A stretch of 64,000 nt of DNA from contig NZ_JACHMX010000001.1 of the NCBI RefSeq assembly GCF_014205155.1, positions 3,162,001-3,226,000 on the forward strand, in the 5' to 3' direction. The position numbers and the translations under genes were made by a program. Shown here one piece after another: positions 35,396-43,769 of this stretch. The number at the start of each line of letters is the position of its first letter. Position 1 is the first letter of the stretch. The notes beneath the pieces are model-generated. The model had not been told where the DNA came from. It saw only the letters and a program-made list of their open reading frames with translations, and ran no database searches. This DNA comes from Amycolatopsis umgeniensis. Its GTDB lineage: Bacteria > Actinomycetota > Actinomycetes > Mycobacteriales > Pseudonocardiaceae.

Positions 35396-36334
35396 GTGCC
35401 TGGTCCCACGAAGTACCTACGCCGTCTCGCGCTGACGGCAGCAGCCGCCGCCGGACTGAGCCTGCTCGCCGCACCGGTGGCGTCGGCCGCGCCGTCACCG
35501 GTCGATCGCCCGGTACCGACCACCGGCTGCCATCGGCCGTCCCCGGTGCCCGCGGGGACGACGACGCTGCGGACTTTGACGTCCGGCGGACTGGTCCGCG
35601 AGTACACGGTGCACGTCCCCGAGCGGTACCGGTCGTCGCGGTCGTACCCGCTGGTGCTGTCGTTCCACGGTCACAAGCGGACGTCGAAGTATCAGGAGGA
35701 GCTGTCCGGGTTCTCCGCGTATGACGCGATTTCCGTCTACCCGCAAGGACTCCCGGGCACCGACGGCGAGTCGGCGTGGACAGGCGCGCCGTATTCGGCG
35801 GCAGCCGACGACGTGCTCTTCACCAGTGATCTGCTGAACACGCTCCAGCGGGAACTGTGCGTCGACTCCCGCCGGATCTACGCGACGGGCAAATCGAACG
35901 GCGGCGGGTTCGTCGGCGTCCTCGCCTGCCGGATGCCGGGGCGGATCGCGGCGTTCGCACCGGTCGCCGGCGCCTTCTACCCGCAAGGCGGCGAGTGCCA
36001 CCCGTCGCGTCCGGCGCCGATCCTCGACTTCCACGGCACGGCCGACGCGACGATCCCCTACACCGGGAATCCCGCCAAGGGCCTCCCGACACTGCCGGAC
36101 TGGCTCGCCGGATGGGCGGATCGGAACGGTTGCTTCCCGCGCCCGATCCAGTACTCGCCGAAGACCGACGTCACCGTCCAGCGCTGGCTCGGCTGCTCGC
36201 TCCAGCACTACCGGGTCGAAGGCGCCGGGCACGTCTGGCCGAGCACGGCACCGAACAACGACTCCGCCACCCCGACAGTCATCAACGCGACGCCGGTCAT
36301 CTGGAACTTCCTGCTCGCCCACAGGCTGCGTTAA
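35396..36334 (+). CDS. Secreted PHB-depolymerase/feruloyl-esterase-type hydrolase
   Basis: 312 residues from GTG 35396, with an exact AAGGAGG eight bases upstream. Signal peptide ends near ASA-A (about residue 31). Catalytic triad Ser167 (GKSNGGG), Asp217 (HGTADATIPY) and His279 (GAGHVWP), plus paired cysteines, match the CE1-like esterase PHB-depolymerase family (LpqC type). Substrate could be a feruloyl or acetyl ester of plant polymers or a short polyester; this cannot be decided from sequence. Confidence 0.88.
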   Translation: MPGPTKYLRRLALTAAAAAGLSLLAAPVASAAPSPVDRPVPTTGCHRPSPVPAGTTTLRTLTSGGLVREYTVHVPERYRSSRSYPLVLSFHGHKRTSKYQEELSGFSAYDAISVYPQGLPGTDGESAWTGAPYSAAADDVLFTSDLLNTLQRELCVDSRRIYATGKSNGGGFVGVLACRMPGRIAAFAPVAGAFYPQGGECHPSRPAPILDFHGTADATIPYTGNPAKGLPTLPDWLAGWADRNGCFPRPIQYSPKTDVTVQRWLGCSLQHYRVEGAGHVWPSTAPNNDSATPTVINATPVIWNFLLAHRLR

Positions 36335-36393
36335 GAACTCGTCGTTTTCCTTGCCGGACCCGTCCACCGGCGCTACCGTCGAACTTGACCCGA

Positions 36394-36417
36394 TGACCAG
36401 ATAAGCAAATCTGGTCA
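36394..36417. promoter_or_regulatory. TetR operator in front of the TetR-P450 operon
   Basis: TGACCAGAT (36394-36402), AAGCAA, ATCTGGTCA (36409-36417): perfect 9-bp arms with a 6-bp spacer, 24 bp before the TetR start. Position and symmetry indicate autorepression. Confidence 0.7.
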
Positions 36418-36441
36418 CGAAGTCAGACACTGGGAGCGCAC

Positions 36442-37146
36442 GTGGCAGAACGTCCGGACCGCACCGCCGGCCGCGCCGATCGCATCCTCGACGCGGCCGG
36501 CGTCCTGCTGTCGCGGCTGGGCTATCGCAAGGTGACCATCGAAGACATCGCGAACCAGGCGGGTATCGGGAAGGGCACCATCTACCTGCACTGGCGCACC
36601 AAGGAAAACCTCTTCCACGCGTTGCTCCTGCGTGAGTCCCTTCGTGCCGCCGAGAATCTTCTCGTTCGGCTGGACGAAGACCCGGCGGAAGTCATCCCAC
36701 ACCGGTTCCAGCGGGCGGTCTTCCTGTACACCCAGCGAAGCCCCTTGCTCGGCGCGCTCATCACCGGTAACACCGAACTGCTGGGCCGGTTGAAGAAACA
36801 TCCCTTGCAGAATCAGGACGCCGTCGTCACCGACCGGTATCTGAAGACGATGACCGACCGGGGGCTGCTGCGCGACGACCTCCCGAACCTGCTCTTTTCC
36901 CTGCGGTCCTCGGCGCTGGGGTTCTACCTGATGGACAGCTTCACCACCGACGGCGCCGGTCTCACTTCCGAGGAGAAGGCCGATGCCCTCGCGCACATCA
37001 TCCGGACGGCGTTCGAGCCGCCGGAACCACCGTCCCCCGCGGACTTGGCCGCCACCGCGGCCGAGGTGATCCAGGCGTTCCGGGATCTGATCTCGTCCTA
37101 TCGCGCCTGGATCTACCGGCAGGACGGCACCGAGGAGCCCGCCTGA
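36442..37146 (+). CDS. TetR-family transcriptional regulator
   Basis: 234 residues from GTG 36442 with GGGAG upstream. The N-terminal helix-turn-helix is clear (RILDAAGVLLSRLGYRKVTIEDIANQAGIGKGTIYLHW, quoted in part). The ligand domain is variable. The P450 gene starts 36 nt later on the same strand, so both are one operon under the palindrome at 36394. The inducer is probably the P450 substrate or a related hydrophobic compound. Confidence 0.93.
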   Translation: MAERPDRTAGRADRILDAAGVLLSRLGYRKVTIEDIANQAGIGKGTIYLHWRTKENLFHALLLRESLRAAENLLVRLDEDPAEVIPHRFQRAVFLYTQRSPLLGALITGNTELLGRLKKHPLQNQDAVVTDRYLKTMTDRGLLRDDLPNLLFSLRSSALGFYLMDSFTTDGAGLTSEEKADALAHIIRTAFEPPEPPSPADLAATAAEVIQAFRDLISSYRAWIYRQDGTEEPA

Positions 37147-37182
37147 TCCGAACTCCTCCACCACGAGAAGAAGGGGGTAAGC

Positions 37183-38388
37183 ATGACCACGATCGCCGAA
37201 ACCTGGGGAATCCACGAAGGTCAGTTCTGGCTTCGGGGTGATTTCCCGGCCGATCCGGTCGGTTTCGACGCCGAAACCGGCATGTGGAACGTCTACGGCC
37301 ACGCCGAGGCGCTGAAGACCCTGAGTGATCCCAAGGTGTTCTCCTCCGACACCACCCGGCTGATCCCCCAGGAGCTGGCACCGGACAAGGACTTGTTCGT
37401 CGACGGCAACCTGCTCCAGATGGATCCGCCGGACCACAAGAAGCTGCGCACGCTGGTGAGCCACGCCTTCACACCGAAGGTCGTCGCGGACCTGGAACCG
37501 CGGATCGCCGCGTTGACGAACGAACTCCTCGACGTCGTCGATGGCGCGGATTCGATGGAACTGGTGACTCATCTGGCCTATCCGCTGCCGGTGATCGTCA
37601 TCGCCGAATTGCTCGGTATCCCGGCGAGCGATCGCGACCTGTTCAAGGAATGGGTCGACACGATGCTGCGGAACAGCCAGCAGCGGTCGCTGATCAAACA
37701 GACCGAGGAGGACAAGAAAGCCTCCGACGAAACGATGGAACAGCTGAAGAACCTGGTGAACTACCTCGGGGAGCACGTCGACGACCGACGGCGGAACCCG
37801 CGCGAGGATCTGCTGACCAAACTCGTCGAAGCGGAGGTCGACGGCGAAAAGCTCACCCAGAACGAAGTCGTCAACTTCGCGAACGTGCTGCTGCTCGCCG
37901 GGCACATCACCACCACGATGCTGCTCGGGAACACGGTGCTGTGCCTGGACTCCCATCCGGACGAGTACCGGCGTGTCCGAGAGGACCGTTCACTGCTGCC
38001 CGCCACCATCGAGGAATCGTTGCGGTTCCTCAGCCCGTTCGCGCTCGTCGCACGCGCCACGACGACCGACGTCGAACTGGGCGGCCGGACGATCCCGGCG
38101 GACAGCATGCTCGCCATCTGGGTCGCGGCGGCCAACCGGGATCCGCGCGCGTTCACCGATCCGGGCACCTTCGACCCGGCGAGGGCGCATAACCCGCATC
38201 TGGCGTTCGGCCGCGGAATCCATTTCTGCATCGGCGCTCCGCTCGCCAGGCTCGAAGGCAAGACGGCGCTCAACATCCTCCTGGACCGGTTCCCGGATCT
38301 GCGCACCGATCCGGCCGTTCCGCCGTCGTTCATCCCCAGCCCGAACATGACCGGGGTGAACGAGCTCCAGCTGCTGCTGAAGCCTTAG
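37183..38388 (+). CDS. Cytochrome P450
   Basis: 401 residues, soluble bacterial type. Heme ligand Cys349 in FGRGIHFCIGAPLAR; ExxR is Glu278-Arg281 (EESLR); the PxxFxP region is RAFTDPGTFDPAR. The I helix reads LLLAGHITTTM (238-246): the conserved acid before the Thr pair is Ile242. AAGAAGGGGG precedes the ATG. No ferredoxin or biosynthetic genes adjoin, so it depends on redox partners elsewhere. Substrate unknown. The stop overlaps the end of the next, convergent gene by four bases. Confidence 0.93.
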   Translation: MTTIAETWGIHEGQFWLRGDFPADPVGFDAETGMWNVYGHAEALKTLSDPKVFSSDTTRLIPQELAPDKDLFVDGNLLQMDPPDHKKLRTLVSHAFTPKVVADLEPRIAALTNELLDVVDGADSMELVTHLAYPLPVIVIAELLGIPASDRDLFKEWVDTMLRNSQQRSLIKQTEEDKKASDETMEQLKNLVNYLGEHVDDRRRNPREDLLTKLVEAEVDGEKLTQNEVVNFANVLLLAGHITTTMLLGNTVLCLDSHPDEYRRVREDRSLLPATIEESLRFLSPFALVARATTTDVELGGRTIPADSMLAIWVAAANRDPRAFTDPGTFDPARAHNPHLAFGRGIHFCIGAPLARLEGKTALNILLDRFPDLRTDPAVPPSFIPSPNMTGVNELQLLLKP

Positions 38389-39026
38389 CGGTCGGCGAAC
38401 CGGGAAGCGAGCGGGACCACCACTCGCGGAGCCCGCTTCCCGGGTGTGTACCGCAGTTCGGTGATGTTGCCGTTCGGCACGAGGTAGGTGTCGGCGAACG
38501 TGCGGAATCCGCGCATGGCCTCACTGTCCGGGGTGGTGATCCCGGTCAGCAGCGACCACATGACCGCGCGGATGAAGAGCCCGTGCGTGAAGACGGCGAT
38601 CGGCCCGGGTTCCCGTTCGCCCAGTCGCGCCAGGAACTCCTGGGTCCGGGTGAAGAGGGCGGCGAACGATTCCGCGCCGTTCACCGCGTGGTGCGGATCG
38701 GCCCGATCCCAGTACGCCTCCGTATGCGGCTTCCGGGTGGCGGTGGTGGTGACCTGTCCATGGAGTTCGCCGAGAAAGGTGAACTCCTGGACAGGCCACT
38801 CCTCGCGCTCCGCGCCGGGGAACCGTTCGATCGTCGGCTCAGCGGTCTGACGCGCCCGCACGAACGGCGACGTCACGATCAACCGAGGCGGCTCGGCCAG
38901 CGATTTCGCGATTTCGAGGGCCTGCCGTCTGCCGAGTTCGGTCAACGCCGAGGCCCCCGGCTCGCCGCCGGGAAGCCCCGCGTTGGTCTCGCTTTCCCCA
39001 TGCCTGATCAACCACACCCGTGCCAC
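38385..39026 (-). CDS. Histidine phosphatase family protein
   Basis: 213 residues. The catalytic RHG motif (WLIRHGESETN) is at the N-terminus and the second His is in AVFTHGLFIRAV. SPFVRARQTAEP is also typical. Members dephosphorylate small metabolites (phosphoglycerate, sugar or nucleotide phosphates, alpha-ribazole phosphate); the substrate here is unknown. ATG 39026 is followed by VWLIRHGE, the normal start. Confidence 0.9.
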   Translation of the reverse strand: MARVWLIRHGESETNAGLPGGEPGASALTELGRRQALEIAKSLAEPPRLIVTSPFVRARQTAEPTIERFPGAEREEWPVQEFTFLGELHGQVTTTATRKPHTEAYWDRADPHHAVNGAESFAALFTRTQEFLARLGEREPGPIAVFTHGLFIRAVMWSLLTGITTPDSEAMRGFRTFADTYLVPNGNITELRYTPGKRAPRVVVPLASRFADR

Positions 39027-39108
39027 GATCGCCTCCTAGACCCCGTGTGCCATCGACGATCGCACCGAGCGGAGTTGATCGCGACTTCCAGGATGCCGTG
39101 TCGCGGTT

Positions 39109-39906
39109 TCAGCGGCCGAACTGTCCCGGTTCGCGCCCCTGGCCCGCGGGACCGCGGTACGCCTGCGCGATGTCCAGCCAGTGATCCGCCAACGCGCCTT
39201 CGGCACGGACGTCGAGGTCGTCGCGGTGACGGCGCCGCGTGACCAGGAGACAGAAGTCCTCCGCGCTGCCGGTGATCCGCTGCGTCGAGTCCTCGGGACC
39301 GAACGTCCACAGTTGTCCGGACGGCGAGGTGATCTCGAAGCGGAATTCCTGCTCCGGCGGGGTCAGGCCCCGCGCCTCGTAGCCGAAGTCCCGCACCCGG
39401 ACGGCGAATCCGACGAGGTACGCGAGCCTGTCGGTCCGCTCGGGACGCACCCCTAGCGCGTCCGCGACGTCCTGGCCGTGGGCGAACAGCTCCATCATCC
39501 CGGCGCAGGCGAGGATGGCCGGCGGCAGCGGGTTGACCAGCCACGGCACGACCTGGTCGGCCGGGACGGCGGCGAGCGCCTTGATGCCGGCGTCGCGTTC
39601 GGCACGCCACCGGCTCAGCAGGACCTCGTTCGGACCGCCGAGGTAGTCGTCGAGAGCCGCGTTGACGGCGGCGTCGAAACCTCGCGCCATCGACGTCGTC
39701 GCGAGTTCGACGAACTTCTGCGGCTCGGCCGCGGCCAGTCCGGCGATTCTGAAAATGAAGGAAAGGTGAGCGATCTGGTGCTTGATCGACCACCCGGCCG
39801 CGGGCGTGGGCAGTTCCCATCCCGCCTCGTCCAGATCGGCCACCAGGGCGTCGACCTGTTCACCCTCCGTGGTGAGATCCCTGATCACGTACCGGAAGTC
39901 AGTCAC
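39109..39906 (-). CDS. TIGR03084-type DinB-fold metal-binding protein
   Basis: 265 residues from GTG 39906, with GAGAGGA upstream; the frame runs further but without support. Length and motifs (WSIKHQIAHLSF with two His; MELFAHGQDVADALG; LVGFAVRVRDFGYEARG) fit the TIGR03084 family, a DinB/mycothiol-dependent-isomerase-like group confined to actinobacteria. Biochemical function is not known to me; a mycothiol-linked reaction is possible. Confidence 0.82.
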   Translation of the reverse strand: MTDFRYVIRDLTTEGEQVDALVADLDEAGWELPTPAAGWSIKHQIAHLSFIFRIAGLAAAEPQKFVELATTSMARGFDAAVNAALDDYLGGPNEVLLSRWRAERDAGIKALAAVPADQVVPWLVNPLPPAILACAGMMELFAHGQDVADALGVRPERTDRLAYLVGFAVRVRDFGYEARGLTPPEQEFRFEITSPSGQLWTFGPEDSTQRITGSAEDFCLLVTRRRHRDDLDVRAEGALADHWLDIAQAYRGPAGQGREPGQFGR

Positions 39907-39998
39907 CGTGCCGTCCTCTCGCCGTTTCCACCCTCTCGAATGATGCTGAAGCGCCGCGCCGTCGTCTTCTCCTCGTGAGCCCCGTCGAATTTCGGGCT

Positions 39999-40030
39999 TG
40001 ATTCTGGAGCCGGGTCCAAGTTCTACCCTC
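39999..40030 (+). promoter_or_regulatory. MerR-type promoter of the metal-sensor gene
   Basis: TTGATT (39999-40004) and TACCCT (40025-40030) are 20 bp apart, the over-long spacing seen at ZntR-type promoters, with the dyad TGGA-gccggg-TCCA between them. The start point would fall on or beside the ATG at 40036, so the regulator would control itself and make a leaderless message. Confidence 0.55.
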
Positions 40031-40035
40031 GGTTC

Positions 40036-40482
40036 ATGCGAACCGATGCGACGAAGGCGCTGGCGGCGTTGACCATGTCCCAGGTGACGTCCCGCGTCGG
40101 GGTGCGGCCGGACACCGTGCGCTACTACGAGCGCATCGGCCTCCTGCCCGCCCCCGCGCGGACGACCGGGGCGCACCGTCGCTACGACGAGGGTGTCATC
40201 GAGAGGCTGCGGTTCATCCGCGGCACCCAGCGGCTCGGGCTGACGCTGACGGAGATCGGTGACCTGCTGAGCGTGCGCGACACCGGGGTGTGCCCGTGCG
40301 AACCGGCCGAAACCATGCTGGAACGCCATCTCGCCGAGATCGACGCGGAGATGGCCCGGCTCGGCGCACTTCGAGCCGAACTCGCTTCCACGCTGTCCGG
40401 GATGCCCGGCGAGAACTGCGCCGATCCCCTTCCCGGCGCGTGGTGTCCGCCTGACCGCCAACCCGGAGAAGGAGGTGGATGA
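40036..40482 (+). CDS. MerR-family metal-responsive regulator
   Basis: 148 residues. N-terminal winged helix (SQVTSRVGVRPDTVRYYERIGLLPAPAR), then LGLTLTEIGDLL. Cys86 and Cys88 (GVCPCEP) open the dimerisation helix, and Cys128 and Cys137 (NCADPLPGAWC, eight residues between) lie in the metal loop; the C-x8-C spacing equals Cys117-Cys126 of mercury MerR. The metal could be Hg, Cd, Zn or Cu. The stop is followed at once by a tiny Cys-rich gene; no transporter or reductase gene is nearby. Confidence 0.9.
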   Translation: MRTDATKALAALTMSQVTSRVGVRPDTVRYYERIGLLPAPARTTGAHRRYDEGVIERLRFIRGTQRLGLTLTEIGDLLSVRDTGVCPCEPAETMLERHLAEIDAEMARLGALRAELASTLSGMPGENCADPLPGAWCPPDRQPGEGGG

Positions 40483-40484
40483 TC

Positions 40485-40538
40485 ATGCGGAACGACGACT
40501 GGTGCGACTGTGACTGCGGCGGCACCGGCTGCTGCTGA
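40485..40538 (+). CDS. 17-residue cysteine-rich peptide, candidate mini-metallothionein
   Basis: ATG 40485 to TGA 40536-40538 encodes MRNDDWCDCDCGGTGCC, with five cysteines in the last eleven residues. The ribosome-binding site AAGGAGGTG (40469-40477) is a full match to the anti-Shine-Dalgarno sequence and is correctly spaced for this ATG; a second ATG at 40479 is too close. The first base lies 3 nt after the MerR stop, so both genes share a transcript. A GC-rich hairpin follows 15 nt later. I know of no family; the CxCxC and CC clusters suggest binding of a soft metal. It is far below usual gene-calling limits. Confidence 0.6.
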   Translation: MRNDDWCDCDCGGTGCC

Positions 40539-40553
40539 CCCGCTTCGGCGGGA

Positions 40554-40581
40554 CCGGCCGGGCTTGACGTCACCCGGCCGG
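40554..40581. terminator. Hairpin between the Cys-peptide and the acyl-CoA dehydrogenase gene
   Basis: Perfect 9-bp arms CCGGCCGGG / CCCGGCCGG with a 10-nt loop, between two convergent genes; can serve both strands. No T run. Confidence 0.6.
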
Positions 40582-40591
40582 CCATCCGATG

Positions 40592-41719
40592 TCAGTCCTG
40601 AGGCAGGAGCACGGTCTTCCCGATCCGGTCCTTGCAGACTTCGGCCGAATAGGCCATCAGCCCGCCCGCCTGCGCGTCCCGGAACAGCCGTTGGATCGGC
40701 GAAGTGCGCAGGAAGCCCGAGCCACCGCCCGCTTTCAGCGCCAACTGGGCGACGTCGCGGGCGATGTCGTTCGCGAGCACCTTCGCCGTCATCGTCGCGG
40801 GCAGGAACTCCGGCGAGTTCTGATCCGCCAGCCAGGCCATGTTCCGGGAGTACATGTGCGCGGCTTCGAGGCGGGTGTGGACGTCCGCGACTTCGAACTG
40901 CAGCCAGGGCATTTCGGCGAGCGGCTGCCCTGTCGCGGGAATGACGCGGCTCCGGGAATGCGCGATCAGCGCGTCCTCCGCCGCGTCGGCTATCCCCAGT
41001 GACAAGAAGGCGAGTCCGGCGCCGATGTGGTTCGGGCGCCGCTCGGTCGGGGGCGGGCACCTGCGGTCCTCCCGCAGAACGGTCCCTTCGAAGGAGACGA
41101 GCTGGCTGCGGCTGGCGCGCAGTCCCATCGTGTCCCAGATCGGCACGAAGGTCATCGTGTCGTCCGGCGAGACGCCGAAGAAGGTGGGCGCGCCATCGAC
41201 GAGCGCGTTGACCAGGAAGTGGTCGGCGGCCTCGCAGCCGGAAACGAACCGTTTGGCGCCGGTGAGCCGGAACCCGCCGTCGACGGGCTCGGCGATCTGC
41301 TGCGGCATCAGGAACATGTTGCCGCTGCTCGGTTCCGACAGCGCGTTGGCGAAACGCTTGCCGCCGATGAGTTCCTCGGCGTAGAAGTGGCCCGCTTCGG
41401 GTGCGGACAGCTGGACCAGTCCGACCGCGGCGCCGATGTGCATCACCCAGACGCACGCCGTCGAGGAACAGGCGGCGCTGAGGATCCGGACGATCTCGCC
41501 GTAGGCCCGGTAGCTGAGGTCCTCGCCGCCGAACTCCGCGGGCAACGTCGCCCTGTCGAGTCCTGTCGCGCGCAACGCGCGGAGGTTGGCGATGGGCAAC
41601 TCGGCCGTTTCGTCGAACTCGGCGGCGCTCGCGGCGAAATCCTTCGCGAGTTCGGTGACGGTTTCGATCCAGCGACGTTCGTGAGCGGGAGGGGCGAACG
41701 GATGGGCGGGCTCGGTCAT
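40592..41719 (-). CDS. Acyl-CoA dehydrogenase-family flavoprotein
   Basis: 375 residues from ATG 41719. Three-domain ACAD fold: an N-terminal helical part (RWIETVTELAKDFAASAAEFDETAELP), a middle beta domain (ALSEPSSGN, GGFRLTGAKRFVSGCEAADHFLV), and a C-terminal four-helix part. The typical catalytic Glu position is not obvious, and the sequence is closer to the HpaB-like/DszC-type monooxygenase or noncanonical ACAD branch. The gene stands alone. Substrate unknown. Confidence 0.82.
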   Translation of the reverse strand: MTEPAHPFAPPAHERRWIETVTELAKDFAASAAEFDETAELPIANLRALRATGLDRATLPAEFGGEDLSYRAYGEIVRILSAACSSTACVWVMHIGAAVGLVQLSAPEAGHFYAEELIGGKRFANALSEPSSGNMFLMPQQIAEPVDGGFRLTGAKRFVSGCEAADHFLVNALVDGAPTFFGVSPDDTMTFVPIWDTMGLRASRSQLVSFEGTVLREDRRCPPPTERRPNHIGAGLAFLSLGIADAAEDALIAHSRSRVIPATGQPLAEMPWLQFEVADVHTRLEAAHMYSRNMAWLADQNSPEFLPATMTAKVLANDIARDVAQLALKAGGGSGFLRTSPIQRLFRDAQAGGLMAYSAEVCKDRIGKTVLLPQD

Positions 41720-41740
41720 GACCGCATCATGCCGGAATCG

Positions 41741-41783
41741 CGAAGGCCTCCTCGCCACCCCGAGAATGGCGAAGGAGGCCTTT
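41741..41783 (-). terminator. Hairpin after the MmpS-like gene
   Basis: CGAAGGCCTCCTCGCCA and TGGCGAAGGAGGCCTTT pair with a one-base bulge. It shares the AAGGCCTCC core with hairpins at 18622 and 50947 and lies 14 nt past the MmpS-like stop (minus strand). Confidence 0.65.
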
Positions 41784-41796
41784 CACGCTCCGACCG

Positions 41797-42399
41797 TCAC
41801 ACTCCGGTGCAGGCGGCCGTGGCGAATTCGCCGGAAGCGGTCTTGGTCGAAACCACCGCGCCGTCGACGGTGATCTTGCAGCTGACCGATCCGCCGGTCT
41901 CGCCCGTCGTGACCGTGAGCGTCCCGCCCTTGTAGACGCCCTTGTTCTCGACTTCCTTGTTCCACGGCAGCGCCGGGACCGTTTCCGTGAGGGGGTTGAG
42001 CACCTCGCCATAGATGACCTCGACGTTCGTGGCGTCGCCGGTGATCTCGTAGGACACCTTCGCGGTGCGGTTGAGCTCGTTGTTGACCTCGTTGACCGCC
42101 GCGTTGAACACGAAGATCCACACCACGCACACCACGAGCCCGAGTGCGGACAAGGCGATACCGGTGATGGAGAGGCCCTTGTTCGAGGCCTTCCCGTTCT
42201 TGACGCGGATCAGCCCGATGATCGAGAAGATCAGGCCGAGCACCACCAGCGGCCACGCGATGACGCCGACGAACGGGATCGGGGAGAAGACCAGCCCCAC
42301 CAGGCCGAGCACGAAGCCCGTGACGCCGATGCCGTTGCGGGGTGGCTGCGGGGCGGCGGGGGCTTGCGGGGCCGGCGTGTAGGGGGTTTGCTGGGTCAC
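41797..42399 (-). CDS. DUF4190 - MmpS-like membrane protein
   Basis: 200 residues from GTG 42399 with AAAGGAAA upstream. A Pro/Ala/Gln tail, then two or three helices of DUF4190 type (VTGFVLGLVGLVFSPIPFVGVIAWPL and LSITGIALSALGLVVCVVW, partly quoted) and an exported beta-rich MmpS-type domain (VSYEITGDATNVEVIYGE, VSCKITVDGAVV, ending ACTGV). In mycobacteria MmpS proteins assist MmpL transporters in lipid or siderophore export; no MmpL gene is here, so the partner is unknown. Confidence 0.8.
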   Translation of the reverse strand: MTQQTPYTPAPQAPAAPQPPRNGIGVTGFVLGLVGLVFSPIPFVGVIAWPLVVLGLIFSIIGLIRVKNGKASNKGLSITGIALSALGLVVCVVWIFVFNAAVNEVNNELNRTAKVSYEITGDATNVEVIYGEVLNPLTETVPALPWNKEVENKGVYKGGTLTVTTGETGGSVSCKITVDGAVVSTKTASGEFATAACTGV

Positions 42400-42569
42400 G
42401 GATTTTCCTTTCCGACGGAATGAACGACGCGGCATACAACCAGCGATCGCGAGGCGGCCGCGTCGTCCTCGGCGCGTGAACCCGTTACGACGAAAGTCGT
42501 ATTTCGCGCTCCCGGAAGGATCGGTTCCGCTGATGCGGGCGGCCCGGCGGACTTGCGTACGCTCAGCGC

Positions 42570-43760
42570 ATGGCGAGGCGTGTCCTGGGCGTGGTGCTCA
42601 CCGTGGTGGCGGTCGCGGCGTGCGTGATCAGCAGCATTTTCGTCTTCAGCGCCCAGGGCTATCTCCCGGCGACCAAATCGTTCGCTCCGACGTGGTGGTC
42701 CGCACTCGGGTTCTTCACCGGAATCGCGGCGGCGGTGATGCTCTGCTGGCGGCACAAATGGCCGGAGCTCGTCCTCGGCATCGCTTTGGTGCCACCGCTT
42801 TGCTTCCGGTCCGACGCGCTGGCCGCGTTGATCGCCCTCGCCGCCTTGGCCGCGAGACGCCGAGACCGTCTCATGTGGATCGGATCCGTACTGGTCTACT
42901 TCGCCACGGCGTGGGCGTTGTTCGGCGACGCGAACCGCCATCCCGACGTGACCGTCGCCGGCCAGATCGTCGGCAAACAGTTGTCCGCCGTGCAGGTGAT
43001 GGGGACGTTGACGGTCGCCGTCGTGATGACGGCCATTCCGCTCACCGTCGGGGTCGTCCGCGGCATGCAGGACACGCTCGCGATCCGGGAGGCCAAGGAA
43101 GAGGAGCTCCGGGCCGAAATGACCCGTCGCGCGGAACGTACGAGGATCGCGCGCGAAATGCACGACGTCCTCGGGCACCGGCTTTCCCTGCTGTCCTTGC
43201 AAGCGGGCGCGCTCGAAGTCAGCAAAGGACCCGCGACGTCGGAAGCGGCGAAGACCGTCCGCACGACCGCACGCCAGTCTCTCGAAGATCTGCGGCAGGT
43301 CATCGGCGTGCTCCGTGATGGCCAGGGTTTCGGCGAGAACGGGCTCCATCCCGAACCTCCGCAGCCGACGCTGGCGGACATCCCCGAACTGGTCGCCAAC
43401 GCCCGCCGGGCGGGGCTGGGGGTCAACGTGACGATTTTGCTCGCCGAAGCGGGCGGCGCGCCGGCGCTGCTCGGCACGACGGCGTACCGGATCGTCCAGG
43501 AATCGATGACCAACATCTTGAAGCACGCGCCGGGCGCGACGGCCGAGGTCTCGGTTCGCGGAGGACCGGGGAACGGGCTCATCGTCGAAGTCGTCAATCC
43601 GCTGCCCACGACGCCCGCCGCGGGGAAGCCGCCGGGCGCGGGCACCGGGCTGACCGGGATCGGCGAACGCGTCACCCTGATCGGCGGGACCGTCAGCGCC
43701 GAGCCCACCGAAGAGCGCACGTTCGCCGTCCGGGCATGGCTACCGTGGGGACACCACTAA
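42570..43760 (+). CDS. Sensor histidine kinase (HisKA_3 type)
   Basis: 396 residues. About five N-terminal membrane helices (1-165) without a large extracellular domain, then a HisKA_3 dimerisation/phosphoacceptor helix with His198 (REMHDVLGHRLSLL) and a HATPase_c domain (YRIVQESMTNILKHAPGA; GTGLTGIGERVTLIGG). It lies 9 nt upstream of its response regulator and is the NarL-type pairing. The signal is unknown; kinases with only membrane helices often respond to cell-envelope stress. Confidence 0.92.
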   Translation: MARRVLGVVLTVVAVAACVISSIFVFSAQGYLPATKSFAPTWWSALGFFTGIAAAVMLCWRHKWPELVLGIALVPPLCFRSDALAALIALAALAARRRDRLMWIGSVLVYFATAWALFGDANRHPDVTVAGQIVGKQLSAVQVMGTLTVAVVMTAIPLTVGVVRGMQDTLAIREAKEEELRAEMTRRAERTRIAREMHDVLGHRLSLLSLQAGALEVSKGPATSEAAKTVRTTARQSLEDLRQVIGVLRDGQGFGENGLHPEPPQPTLADIPELVANARRAGLGVNVTILLAEAGGAPALLGTTAYRIVQESMTNILKHAPGATAEVSVRGGPGNGLIVEVVNPLPTTPAAGKPPGAGTGLTGIGERVTLIGGTVSAEPTEERTFAVRAWLPWGHH

Positions 43761-43769
43761 CCTGGTCAG

